A stretch of DNA of 64,000 nucleotides from Salinimicrobium sp035607535 (GTDB lineage: Bacteria; Bacteroidota; Bacteroidia; Flavobacteriales; Flavobacteriaceae), in the NCBI RefSeq assembly GCF_035607535.1, contig NZ_JAYDZX010000011.1:124001-188000 (forward strand), written 5' to 3'. This document shows positions 27,503 to 34,934 of this stretch, in pieces. The notes below the pieces were generated by a model that ran no database searches, was not told the origin of the DNA, and saw nothing but the letters and a program-made list of their open reading frames with translations. A program made the translations under genes and the position numbers. Position 1 is the stretch's first letter. Each line of letters starts with the position of its first letter.

Positions 27503-28492
27503 ATGAAAAATTCAAATGCTCAAAACTTCAGGCTCGGGCTTTTTATAATTACAGGGGTGCTCATCTTTGTAGCAGGGGTCTATTTTATTGGGAACCGACA
27601 GAATCTCTTTGGATCCAATCCAAGGATTACCTCTGTCTTCAAAAGTGTGGATGGATTACAGGTAGGGAACAACGTACGCTATGCCGGGGTCAACGTAGGA
27701 ACTGTTAGAGTTATAACTATAGTAAATGACACGAGCATTGCTGTAGATTTTATCATTCAGGAAAGGACTATGAATCTCATTAGAAAGAACTCTTTAGCTA
27801 CTATTTCCTCTGACGGACTGGTGGGAAGTATGATCGTTAACCTGGTGCCGGGGGACTCCCGTGAATCGGAAATGATACAACCGGGAGATACTTTGGAATC
27901 AATAAGCAAGGTCACTACTGCCGATATGCTTACAACCCTGAATACGACCAACGAGAATGCAGCCCTCCTGACTGCCGATCTACTCAAGATCACCGCCGCG
28001 ATCAATAACGGTGAAGGAACTTTAGGATTGCTCATCAAGGATCAACAGATGGCTGAGGATGTAAAGGAAAGTATGAACCAGCTTCGCCACACCACCAGGT
28101 CGGCTTCCTCCAGCGTAGCCAAACTTAGCAATATCCTTGGTTCTGTTGACATGGAGAATAGCCTGGCCGGGAAGTTACTGACTCCAGACAGCAGCTCTGT
28201 ACACAGGGTTGAGGAAATAATTGCAAGTATAGAAAAATCGGCATTTGAAATTGAACAAATGACTGCTAATCTCAATCAATTCTCCAATGCAATAAAGAAC
28301 AATGATGGGGTTCTCAATTTCATCATGAAGGACACGACCTTTGTCAATAATCTTGATAAAACTCTGGAGAATGCAGAAGCGGCAAGCAAAAAGCTCGATG
28401 AAAATATGAAGGCTTTACAGCACAATATTCTCTTTAGGGGATATTTTAAAAAGAAAGCCCGAAGGGAAGCAAGAGAGGCTTCCAAAGAGTAA
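27503..28492 (+). CDS. mlaD: MlaD-type MCE domain lipid-transport protein
   Basis: 329 residues from the ATG at 27503, which follows an AAAAAGGG ribosome-binding-like run; earlier in-frame ATGs lie inside mlaF. An N-terminal transmembrane anchor (LFIITGVLIFVAGVYFI) precedes the MCE domain (VFKSVDGLQVGNNVRYAGVNVG, GLVGSMIVNLVPG). A long helical C-terminus with coiled-coil character follows, longer than the ~180-residue E. coli MlaD. It forms the periplasmic hexameric ring. No mlaC or mlaB gene follows. Confidence 0.9.
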   Translation: MKNSNAQNFRLGLFIITGVLIFVAGVYFIGNRQNLFGSNPRITSVFKSVDGLQVGNNVRYAGVNVGTVRVITIVNDTSIAVDFIIQERTMNLIRKNSLATISSDGLVGSMIVNLVPGDSRESEMIQPGDTLESISKVTTADMLTTLNTTNENAALLTADLLKITAAINNGEGTLGLLIKDQQMAEDVKESMNQLRHTTRSASSSVAKLSNILGSVDMENSLAGKLLTPDSSSVHRVEEIIASIEKSAFEIEQMTANLNQFSNAIKNNDGVLNFIMKDTTFVNNLDKTLENAEAASKKLDENMKALQHNILFRGYFKKKARREAREASKE

Positions 28493-28521
28493 AAAAAACT
28501 GCCGGAGACGTATCCGGCAGT
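28491..28521 (-). terminator. minus-strand terminator for the azurin gene
   Basis: Nine-bp stem ACTGCCGGA / TCCGGCAGT. The T tract exists only on the minus strand (eight A on the plus strand at 28491-28498), so it stops transcription from the gene at 28551-29117. It overlaps the stop codon of mlaD by two bases. Confidence 0.8.
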
Positions 28522-28550
28522 CCTAACGAAATCAAGTCTAACTCTCTGTT

Positions 28551-29117
28551 CTATTCAACGATAAATTTTCCCCGCATTTGAACATAATGTCCGGGGAAAC
28601 TACAAATGTATTCATAAGTTCCTGCTGCCGGTGCAGTAAATTCAATGCTGGTCTCTTCGCCACCACCAATCATCTCGGTTTTAGCAATTACAGCATCTGT
28701 ACCTTCAGGTATATAATCATTACCCGTAGCAGTAGCAGCCTTTTGAGCAAAATCGACTACATCTGTTCCCTGCTTAAGAAGAACAAAATTGTGCCCCATC
28801 GCGTTTTCAGGCAATTGTCCAACGTGTGTAAGGGTGAGCCTAACGGTTTCTCCCGCCTTCACTCTAATTTCATTGATATTGTACTGCATAAGATCATTTC
28901 CGGTAAGATTTACCTGAACAACTCCATTCTGGCGCTGAACCGCTTGACCGGATTGCATGGTATCTGAAGTCGATTCCATTCTGTCTTCACTGGTGTCGAT
29001 CTGTTCAAGAGTTCCTTCCTCTCCAATAGTAATTGTTTCCTGATCTTTCTTTTCATCACCACAGCTCACTAGAACTAACGTCAATAAAAAGGCAAGAAAT
29101 TGGTTTATTCTTTTCAT
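28551..29117 (-). CDS. azurin-like cupredoxin lipoprotein
   Basis: 188 residues. A lipoprotein signal (LTLVLVSCGD, lipidated Cys19) is followed by an acidic linker and a ~130-residue azurin domain. Copper ligands are visible: His in MGHNFVLL, and Cys, His and Met in YICSFPGHYVQMRG. A type 1 copper electron carrier tethered to the envelope, likely donating electrons to an oxidase or nitrogen-oxide reductase. It has its own promoter (29165-29198) and terminator. Confidence 0.92.
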   Translation of the reverse strand: MKRINQFLAFLLTLVLVSCGDEKKDQETITIGEEGTLEQIDTSEDRMESTSDTMQSGQAVQRQNGVVQVNLTGNDLMQYNINEIRVKAGETVRLTLTHVGQLPENAMGHNFVLLKQGTDVVDFAQKAATATGNDYIPEGTDAVIAKTEMIGGGEETSIEFTAPAAGTYEYICSFPGHYVQMRGKFIVE

Positions 29118-29164
29118 AATTTAGATTTTTCGTTAATCTTTCTACTGAAATTTCTCAATTATAC

Positions 29165-29198
29165 CAAAGGTAAAGAACATAATAAAAACCCACGCAAA
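29165..29198 (-). promoter_or_regulatory. Bacteroidetes-type promoter for the azurin gene
   Basis: Read on the minus strand: TTTG (29195-29198), 22 bases, then TACCTTTG (29165-29172), matching the -33 TTTG / -7 TAnnTTTG consensus. The -7 box is about 48 bases before the ATG at 29117. Confidence 0.6.
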
Positions 29199-29234
29199 TC
29201 CTGCGTTAAGGAAAGCCTAATAATTCAGAAGGAG

Positions 29235-29501
29235 CTAAAGGATATGAGTCATTCTCCAGCGCTTTAGGTCGGGCAGAGATCTAATGGTTTGATGGGCTTC
29301 TTCAATGCTTATCTCATCATGGTGCCTGGCCATATCCAGTAATTTCTTTTCCATGTCATTGATGGTAAGATGATGGTCTGTAAATTCCCCGTCCCTGAAG
29401 CACTCCAGGCAATAATCTGAAGTTTTGCTGTGATCTCTTTTCGTTCCTCTCATCTTCTTGGAAAAAGGAAGTCCACAGCACTGGCAAATAAGTGATTTCA
29501 T
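29235..29501 (-). CDS. putative zinc-ribbon protein
   Basis: 88 residues. Two Cys pairs, CQCC near residue 6 and YCLEC near residue 30, form a zinc ribbon of the PF12674 type (ICQCCGLPFSK, DYCLECFRDGEF). The C-terminal half is helical (MEKKLLDMARHHDEIS, SLPDLKRWRM). Members are small stand-alone proteins of unknown function. It diverges from the receiver-Crp/Fnr gene at 29724. Confidence 0.75.
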   Translation of the reverse strand: MKSLICQCCGLPFSKKMRGTKRDHSKTSDYCLECFRDGEFTDHHLTINDMEKKLLDMARHHDEISIEEAHQTIRSLPDLKRWRMTHIL

Positions 29502-29723
29502 AGCAACTAAATTTAATTAACAATAGATCGAAATGCAATTGAGCAAACTTTCCATGACCTATCTTTTAAAGATAAAAAAGTACGGAGAAAAAAAAGAGAT
29601 TTTTGGGTCTTAAATATTTCACAATTAATGTTTTCTGCCGTATATTTATGTGGTACATAATTACCTGATAATCAGAGGTGATTTAAACAAATCTCCTGGC
29701 GTATCAGTTTAATTTTCAACGTC

Positions 29724-30767
29724 ATGGAAAGTTCCGTTCTCCTTATTGAAGACGATCTTGTTCTTGCCGAAAACACCCGCGAATTACTTGAACTTTCAGG
29801 TTACCGCATGCTTCTCGCCCACGAAGGCAAATCCGGAGTTAAAAAGGCTTACAAAGAACTGCCCGATATCATCATTTCAGATATCATGATGCCCGAGCTT
29901 GACGGGTATGAAGTTTACAGGGCACTACAACAAAACCGCCATACACGGAATATCCCCTTTATCTTTTTGTCAGCCAAGGCAGAGCCCGGAGATGTTCGCA
30001 GAGGAATGAACCTGGGGGCAGACGATTACATCACCAAGCCGTTTAGTGAAGAGGATCTGGTTCTGGCCATTGAAAAGAGGTTATCAAAACGTGCTCAAAT
30101 TCTGGAACAGGAAGAACAGACCCATTTGGAGAAAAAACCTCAACTTCACCTTGAGGAGTTCAAAGAGTATGTTCGCACCTACGGGGAACAGATTCAGGTC
30201 GAAAAGAACGAAGAGATTTATCTTGAGAACCGAATGGCCTCCAGTGTATTCTTACTGGAGCACGGGATGTTGAAGACTTTCCGGCTGGATGAGTACGGTA
30301 AAGAACTCATAACTGCCATCCCTCAAAAAGGGGATTTTCTTGGCTTCTACAGCTTTAAAACTCCTTCTCATTATCCCGAAAGTGCGCAGGCTCTGGAAAG
30401 AAGTATCCTCTACAGGATTTCACGTGAAGAGTTTATTCATTTGCTGCAGCAGAACCAGGAGTTGATGCTGGAATTTGCCGAGGTAATTTCTCATGATCTC
30501 GACATATTAAAAAGCCATTTATTAGAAATGGCGTATGGTTCAGTTCTAAAGAAAACCGCAAGTACCCTCCTGGAATTTGCCGATAAAGTAAAAAGAGATT
30601 CCCAGCCTATCCTCAAAGTCTCCCGCAGTGATATGGCCAGCGTTGCAGGCATATCTACAGAAAGTTTTATTAGAAGTCTTTCTTCTTTAAAAAAAGATGG
30701 CTTAATAGATATTATTGGAAGAAATATCAAGATCCTAAAGCTGGAAAAACTAAGAGAGATCCACTAG
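29724..30767 (+). CDS. receiver - Crp/Fnr fusion transcription regulator
   Basis: 347 residues. Residues 1-125 are a receiver domain (IEDD, phospho-acceptor D53 in IISDIMMP, FLSAK, ITKPFS). Residues about 150-265 form a cyclic-nucleotide-binding-like fold, and about 275-340 a Crp-type HTH (RSDMASVAGISTESFIRSL). In the recognition helix Glu313 and Arg317 sit at the spacing (E-x3-R) by which Crp and Fnr read a TGA core. No cysteine was seen, so it is not an Fe-S oxygen sensor; phosphorylation is the likely input. It is the likely regulator of the stress island downstream. Confidence 0.9.
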   Translation: MESSVLLIEDDLVLAENTRELLELSGYRMLLAHEGKSGVKKAYKELPDIIISDIMMPELDGYEVYRALQQNRHTRNIPFIFLSAKAEPGDVRRGMNLGADDYITKPFSEEDLVLAIEKRLSKRAQILEQEEQTHLEKKPQLHLEEFKEYVRTYGEQIQVEKNEEIYLENRMASSVFLLEHGMLKTFRLDEYGKELITAIPQKGDFLGFYSFKTPSHYPESAQALERSILYRISREEFIHLLQQNQELMLEFAEVISHDLDILKSHLLEMAYGSVLKKTASTLLEFADKVKRDSQPILKVSRSDMASVAGISTESFIRSLSSLKKDGLIDIIGRNIKILKLEKLREIH

Positions 30768-30795
30768 GTTTTTCTCAGAGATTTTTTTTCTAGTC

Positions 30796-30838
30796 TGACA
30801 TTTATCATTCTCTTAGTGAGAGTATATTTCTAACTTAG
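30796..30838 (+). promoter_or_regulatory. Crp/Fnr-like operator and promoter before hsp20
   Basis: TGAC-ATTT-ATCA at 30796-30807 (centre 30801.5), followed by TAACTTAG at 30831-30838, whose first base is 29.5 bases from the palindrome centre. The hsp20 ATG is at 30872. With a start about 14 bases past the box, the operator centre would lie near -42, the class II position of Crp/Fnr activators. Same arrangement as at 31466 and 36760. Confidence 0.55.
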
Positions 30839-30871
30839 AAAGAAAAATTACTAACCTAAATTTCTAAGGTC

Positions 30872-31336
30872 ATGTCTTTAGTTAAATCCCACAAGCGCAG
30901 AACTCCGATGTTGAGCAATGCTCTAATGAGCGATCCCTTCTTTTCAGATCTCTTTGACCGCCGCGGGTTAAAAAATTACCTTGATTCAAACAGCGATTTC
31001 GATTTTAATCCTGCTATGAACGTGAAGGAAAAAGAAAAGGATTTTGAGGTAGAACTGGCTGCTCCCGGACTAAAAAAGGATGATTTTACGATCACTCTTG
31101 ACAACGGACTCCTCACTGTTTCAGCCGAGAGAGAAGACAACAAAGAAGAGGAAAAAGATGGCTTTTTGAGCCGGGAATTCAGTTACAATTCTTTCTCAAG
31201 AACCATAAGAATTCCCGAATCAGTAGATGAAGAAAAAGAAGTTTCAGCCAGGTATGAAAATGGAGTACTAAAATTAAAACTTCAGAAAAAGGATGGGATG
31301 GAACCTAAAAAACCGAAAACTATAAAGGTCTCCTAA
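30872..31336 (+). CDS. Hsp20 small heat-shock protein
   Basis: 154 residues. An alpha-crystallin domain spans about residues 45-145 (VKEKEKDFEVELAAPGLKKDDF, DNGLLTVSAERE) with the family-defining YENGVLKLKL near the end and a short basic tail. Cytoplasmic ATP-independent holdase that keeps unfolding proteins soluble. Probably monocistronic, since a long hairpin follows at 31346. Confidence 0.95.
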   Translation: MSLVKSHKRRTPMLSNALMSDPFFSDLFDRRGLKNYLDSNSDFDFNPAMNVKEKEKDFEVELAAPGLKKDDFTITLDNGLLTVSAEREDNKEEEKDGFLSREFSYNSFSRTIRIPESVDEEKEVSARYENGVLKLKLQKKDGMEPKKPKTIKVS

Positions 31337-31345
31337 CCTCCGGGA

Positions 31346-31454
31346 AAGAGACTGCCAAGTGATCATTAGCACATGTTCTACGAATAAGCCTTGACAAAGG
31401 CAAATTAACCATAACCGGATTTATTTTCATAGAAGAAAACCCTGGCAGTCTCTT
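31346..31454 (+). ncRNA. structured element / elaborate terminator after hsp20
   Basis: A perfect 12-bp outer stem pairs AAGAGACTGCCA (31346-31357) with TGGCAGTCTCTT (31443-31454), enclosing 85 bases. Inside, TTCTA and AATAA (31376-31380, 31383-31387) can pair with TAGAA and TTATT (31430-31434, 31421-31425). A central hairpin GCCTT-GACA-AAGGC lies at 31388-31401. The outer stem ends in CTTTTAAAA, only a weak U tract. It may be a terminator of hsp20, an RNA element, or the remnant of a small mobile repeat with inverted ends. Confidence 0.4.
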
Positions 31455-31465
31455 CTTTTAAAAAG

Positions 31466-31508
31466 TGATGATCATCATCCTTTTATATCAAAACTTCATT
31501 TAACTTTA
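31466..31508 (+). promoter_or_regulatory. Crp/Fnr-like operator and promoter before the Usp operon
   Basis: Perfect 12-bp palindrome TGAT-GATC-ATCA at 31466-31477 (centre 31471.5), then TAACTTTA at 31501-31508, whose first base is 29.5 bases from the centre. TGAT-N4-ATCA equals the core of the Fnr consensus. The ATG of the first stress-protein gene is at 31524. Confidence 0.55.
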
Positions 31509-31523
31509 AGGAAAACGCCGGAA

Positions 31524-32372
31524 ATGAGAAAAATTATTATCCCTACCGACTTTTCAGCCAATGCATTCAATGCTCTTAAATATGCTGCAGAGCTTTTCAA
31601 ATATGAGAAGAGTGAATTCTACCTTCTGCACGCATATGCAGATGAAGTTTATAGTTTTGAGGGAGTGATCACTCATGACCTCCTGGATGAATATAAAGCA
31701 ACGGTAAAGGAAAAATGCATCAGTGAACTGGAAAAGATCACTGCAGAAATAAAGCAGCTCTATTCAAATCCCAAACATAACTTTCACCCTGTATCTGCAT
31801 TTGGACTCCTCATTGATGAAGTGAACGATCTTGCGGAAAAAGAAAATGCCGATCTCATTATTACCGCCACGAGGGGTAGCACAAATGACAGGAAGTTAAC
31901 CTTTGGCAGTAACACCCTGCAGATCATTAAATATGTGCAGTGCCCGGTTCTCAGTATTCCTGAGAACTATAGTTTTTCAGACCCTGAGAATATCTTATTC
32001 CCCACCAACTATCTGCTGCCCTATCAAAAGAGGGAACTTAAACTGGTGGGCGGGATAGCCCGCTCGTTCTGTTCGCATGTGCATATGCTTTATGTATCCC
32101 GCTTTGCAGAAGAGACCTTAAGACAACTTGACAACAAGATGGCTATAACTGAGCAGTTTTATGACCTTAAGATCACCCATCATCACGAAGATTCACTGGA
32201 AAAAACTCAGGCTATTGAAAAGATGATCGACGATCTTAATATTGACCTCTTGATTCTGGTCAATTCCCGTCATAGTTATCTCGAGAACATTCTCTACAGC
32301 TCGACAATTGACAAGTTTGGACTACATCCCAAAGTTCCATTCCTCGTTCTCCAAAATTTCCACCGTTCTTAA
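31524..32372 (+). CDS. universal stress protein, tandem copy 1
   Basis: 282 residues made of two Usp domains. The N-terminal half starts MRKIIIPTDFSANAFNALKYA and has a nearly complete nucleotide motif, with TRG then nine residues then GSNT, in which the first Gly is Ala (ATRG). The C-terminal half lacks the motif. Cytoplasmic Usp proteins help survival under energy or oxygen limitation. First gene of an operon of three Usp genes, a nuclease gene and an RNase-like gene; the gap to the next gene is 11 bases. Confidence 0.88.
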   Translation: MRKIIIPTDFSANAFNALKYAAELFKYEKSEFYLLHAYADEVYSFEGVITHDLLDEYKATVKEKCISELEKITAEIKQLYSNPKHNFHPVSAFGLLIDEVNDLAEKENADLIITATRGSTNDRKLTFGSNTLQIIKYVQCPVLSIPENYSFSDPENILFPTNYLLPYQKRELKLVGGIARSFCSHVHMLYVSRFAEETLRQLDNKMAITEQFYDLKITHHHEDSLEKTQAIEKMIDDLNIDLLILVNSRHSYLENILYSSTIDKFGLHPKVPFLVLQNFHRS

Positions 32373-32383
32373 ATCTTTAGGTC

Positions 32384-33229
32384 ATGAAAAGAGTCCTTTT
32401 ACCTACAGATTTCTCCGAAAATGCTTACAATGCAGCCAAATATGCCGTCCAACTTTTAAGCGGAGAGGAGTGCATCTTTTACCTGCTCAATACCTACACC
32501 CCGGTACTATATGACAATGAATCCCTGGTATACAGCGCCACACAACCAACTCTCACCGAGATCTACAGAAACAAATCTCTCCAGGGCCTGGAAAGGGTCC
32601 TAAGGCGCATTAAGCGGAATTTTAAGAATGAAAGACATCACTTTGAAAAGATCTCCTCCTTTAATCTGCTAAATGATGAGATAAAGGAACTGGTTATAGA
32701 AAAAGTGATCGATCTTATAGTAATGGGAACAAAGGGAGCAACAGGTGCAGAAGAGATCCTTTTTGGAACCCATACTGTTCACGCTATTAAAAAAACGCGA
32801 TGCCCCTTACTGGCCGTTCCTTCTCATTACGAATTCAAAGTTCCACGAGAGATCTTATTCCCGACAGACTATGAGGCAGAAATCCCCCAACTGTTGGGCA
32901 TTTTGAAGGAGCTGGCACAAATGCATTCCTCCACTATTAATATCCTGCACGTGTATTTTGGTATTAATCTTAATCCCATCCAAACAAGTAGAAAAAAAGC
33001 ATTAGCACGGGCCTTTAAAGATATTAGCCATCACTTTTATAGCGTCACCGAAAAAAGTGTGACCAGGGCCATATATGATTTTCAGGAGGAAAATGAAACA
33101 GATATGCTGGCCATGGTCAACAACAAACACTCCTTTTTTGAAAATTTACTGTTTACACCTGTCGTCAATGAAATAGGATTTAATGTGAAGGTACCATTCC
33201 TTGTGATCCCTTCCAGGAAGAAGAAATAA
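32384..33229 (+). CDS. universal stress protein, tandem copy 2
   Basis: 281 residues, two Usp domains, starting MKRVLLPTDFSENAYNAAKYA. The N-terminal domain has an intact ATP-binding motif G-x2-G-x9-G-T (GTKG, ATGAEEILF, GT), so this copy probably binds ATP. The C-terminal half keeps the fold but not the motif. It begins 11 bases after copy 1 and ends one base before the ATG of copy 3. Confidence 0.9.
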   Translation: MKRVLLPTDFSENAYNAAKYAVQLLSGEECIFYLLNTYTPVLYDNESLVYSATQPTLTEIYRNKSLQGLERVLRRIKRNFKNERHHFEKISSFNLLNDEIKELVIEKVIDLIVMGTKGATGAEEILFGTHTVHAIKKTRCPLLAVPSHYEFKVPREILFPTDYEAEIPQLLGILKELAQMHSSTINILHVYFGINLNPIQTSRKKALARAFKDISHHFYSVTEKSVTRAIYDFQEENETDMLAMVNNKHSFFENLLFTPVVNEIGFNVKVPFLVIPSRKKK

Positions 33230-33230
33230 C

Positions 33231-34100
33231 ATGAAAACCGTCCTCTTACCAACAGATTTTTCTGCAAATGCTTAGAATGCAGGACGATATGCAGTGGATA
33301 TGTTTTTCAATGAGAGAGTTAATTTTATCCTGGTGCATGCCTTCAAGGTCAATGACTACTATGAAAAAAGCACATTGATAGCCAAACCTTCCAGGGCTAT
33401 TCTGGAGAAAGAGAAAAAAAGAATAGAGGGTGAATTCAAAGCAGCTCTTAAAGATCTGAAAACAAATGCCGGGGAGGCTCATTTTTTTCACACTGCATGC
33501 CATAATCTCCTTCTCAACGATGCTATCTCAAAGGAATTACGAAAGAATAGGGTCGACTTTATAATAATTGGCAATCAGGGTCACACTGCCGGGGATAAGG
33601 CGATCTACGGTAGCAATACGATAAATATTATTGAAGAGATCCAACAATGCCCAATCCTAAGCGTCCCTTCGACAGTTACTTTCCACCGACCAGCCGAGAT
33701 TGTTCTGGCCAATAGCTTTAAAGCAGAATTAAAACCGGCTGACCTTGACTTTCTTATTTCCCTTGTTCAAAAATTTGACGCAACCTTGCGTATCCTTCAT
33801 ATTTCTGAAGAGGGAGGGCTAAACAGGGAACAACATCGTAACAGGAAATTGCTTAAAGAAAAGCTGTCAGCTGTTAAGCATTCCTTTCATTCCCTGGAAT
33901 TCCTTAGCGTAGCCTTGGGTATATATTCCTTCATAGAAAGCAGGGAAAGCGGAATGATCGCCTTTATAAATAAGAAGCACTCCTTCATCGAAAACCTGCT
34001 AATGAACCCGCTTTATAAAAATTTAGCACACTATTCCAAAATTCCGGTACTGGTATTACATCAACCTTCCGAACCGGTAAAGCAACAAACCTCAACATGA
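33231..34100 (+). pseudogene. universal stress protein, tandem copy 3, with in-frame TAG at codon 15
   Basis: Starting at the ATG at 33231, the reading frame gives MKTVLLPTDFSANA, a TAG at 33273-33275, then NAGRYAVDMFF and an open frame to 34100. Copies 1 and 2 have Phe or Tyr at the interrupted position, so one base change from a Tyr codon explains it. Everything after the stop is intact, including G-x2-G-x9-GS (GNQG, HTAGDKAIY, GS). A GTG at 33294 could restart translation and give 268 residues without the first beta-strand. The end overlaps the next gene by ATGA. Recent nonsense mutation, readthrough, restart or sequencing error are all possible. Confidence 0.7.
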
Positions 34101-34933
34101 AGATCTTAAAAGCTTCAGGGGAACGGGCTGAATTCCAGGAGAGCCGCGTAGCCGCTTCTTTAAGAAGAGCCGGCGCAAAAGAGCATGTGATCGTAGATAT
34201 TCTCAACACTTTGCGCAAAGAACTGTACGAAGATATCTCAACAAAAGAGATATATAAACGTGCTTATTATCTTTTAAAAAAGCAGGACGGTCTCACTGCT
34301 TCAAGATACAAATTGAAGAAGGCCATTTATGAATTAGGTCCTACAGGATTTCCTTTTGAAAAATTTATCGCAGCAGTTTTTGAGCATAGCGGGTATAAAG
34401 TGGAGGTTGGTAACCTCATGCAAGGGATCTGTGTAAAACATGAAGTTGATGTCCTGGCAATGAAAGAAAACCGGAAATTGTTCATTGAGTGTAAATTTCA
34501 CGGGGATCAGGCTAAGAAATGTGATGTAAAAATACCCCTCTATATTAACTCACGTTTTATAGATCTCAAAACTTTTCAGCTGAAGACAACAGTAAATACG
34601 GGAATTCAACATGAAGGCTGGGTGGTGACCAATTCCAGGTTTACAGAAGATGCTATCACCTACGGCCGTTGCGCCGGATTAAAGCTTTTGGGTTGGGATT
34701 ATCCTGAAGGTTCTTCTTTAAAAGAAAGAATTGACAGCCTGGGGTTATATCCCATTACGGTATCAAATCTCCTTTCAGGCCGGGAGAAGCAGTTCCTCTT
34801 AAGCAGGGATGTGGTTTTGTGCAGGCAACTCGTACAGGATAATTTTTTCCTGGATAAGCTGGAAATAGGCAACGAACGTAAGCACCTTATCCTGAATGAG
34901 ATCGAAAAATTAATTGTTCCTCTAATACATTAA
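34097..34933 (+). CDS. ATP-cone / Mrr-like endonuclease fusion
   Basis: 278 residues. Residues about 2-80 form an ATP-cone (MKILKASGERAEFQESRVAASLRRAGA), the nucleotide-sensing domain of NrdR and ribonucleotide reductases. Residues about 85-200 resemble an Mrr/restriction-endonuclease-like nuclease core (FEKFIAAVFEHSGYKVEV) with the D-ExK catalytic set: D118 in HEVDVLA and E131/K133 in FIECKF. No methyltransferase or specificity gene is near, so it is not an ordinary restriction system. It overlaps the third Usp gene by 4 bases and lies 1 base before the RNase-like gene. Function unknown. Confidence 0.8.
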   Translation: MKILKASGERAEFQESRVAASLRRAGAKEHVIVDILNTLRKELYEDISTKEIYKRAYYLLKKQDGLTASRYKLKKAIYELGPTGFPFEKFIAAVFEHSGYKVEVGNLMQGICVKHEVDVLAMKENRKLFIECKFHGDQAKKCDVKIPLYINSRFIDLKTFQLKTTVNTGIQHEGWVVTNSRFTEDAITYGRCAGLKLLGWDYPEGSSLKERIDSLGLYPITVSNLLSGREKQFLLSRDVVLCRQLVQDNFFLDKLEIGNERKHLILNEIEKLIVPLIH

Positions 34934-34934
34934 G

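Noticed and set aside
34097..34933. Restriction-modification system
   Set aside because: No DNA methyltransferase or specificity gene in the window near the nuclease; the methyltransferase at 2544 is a small-molecule type and far away.
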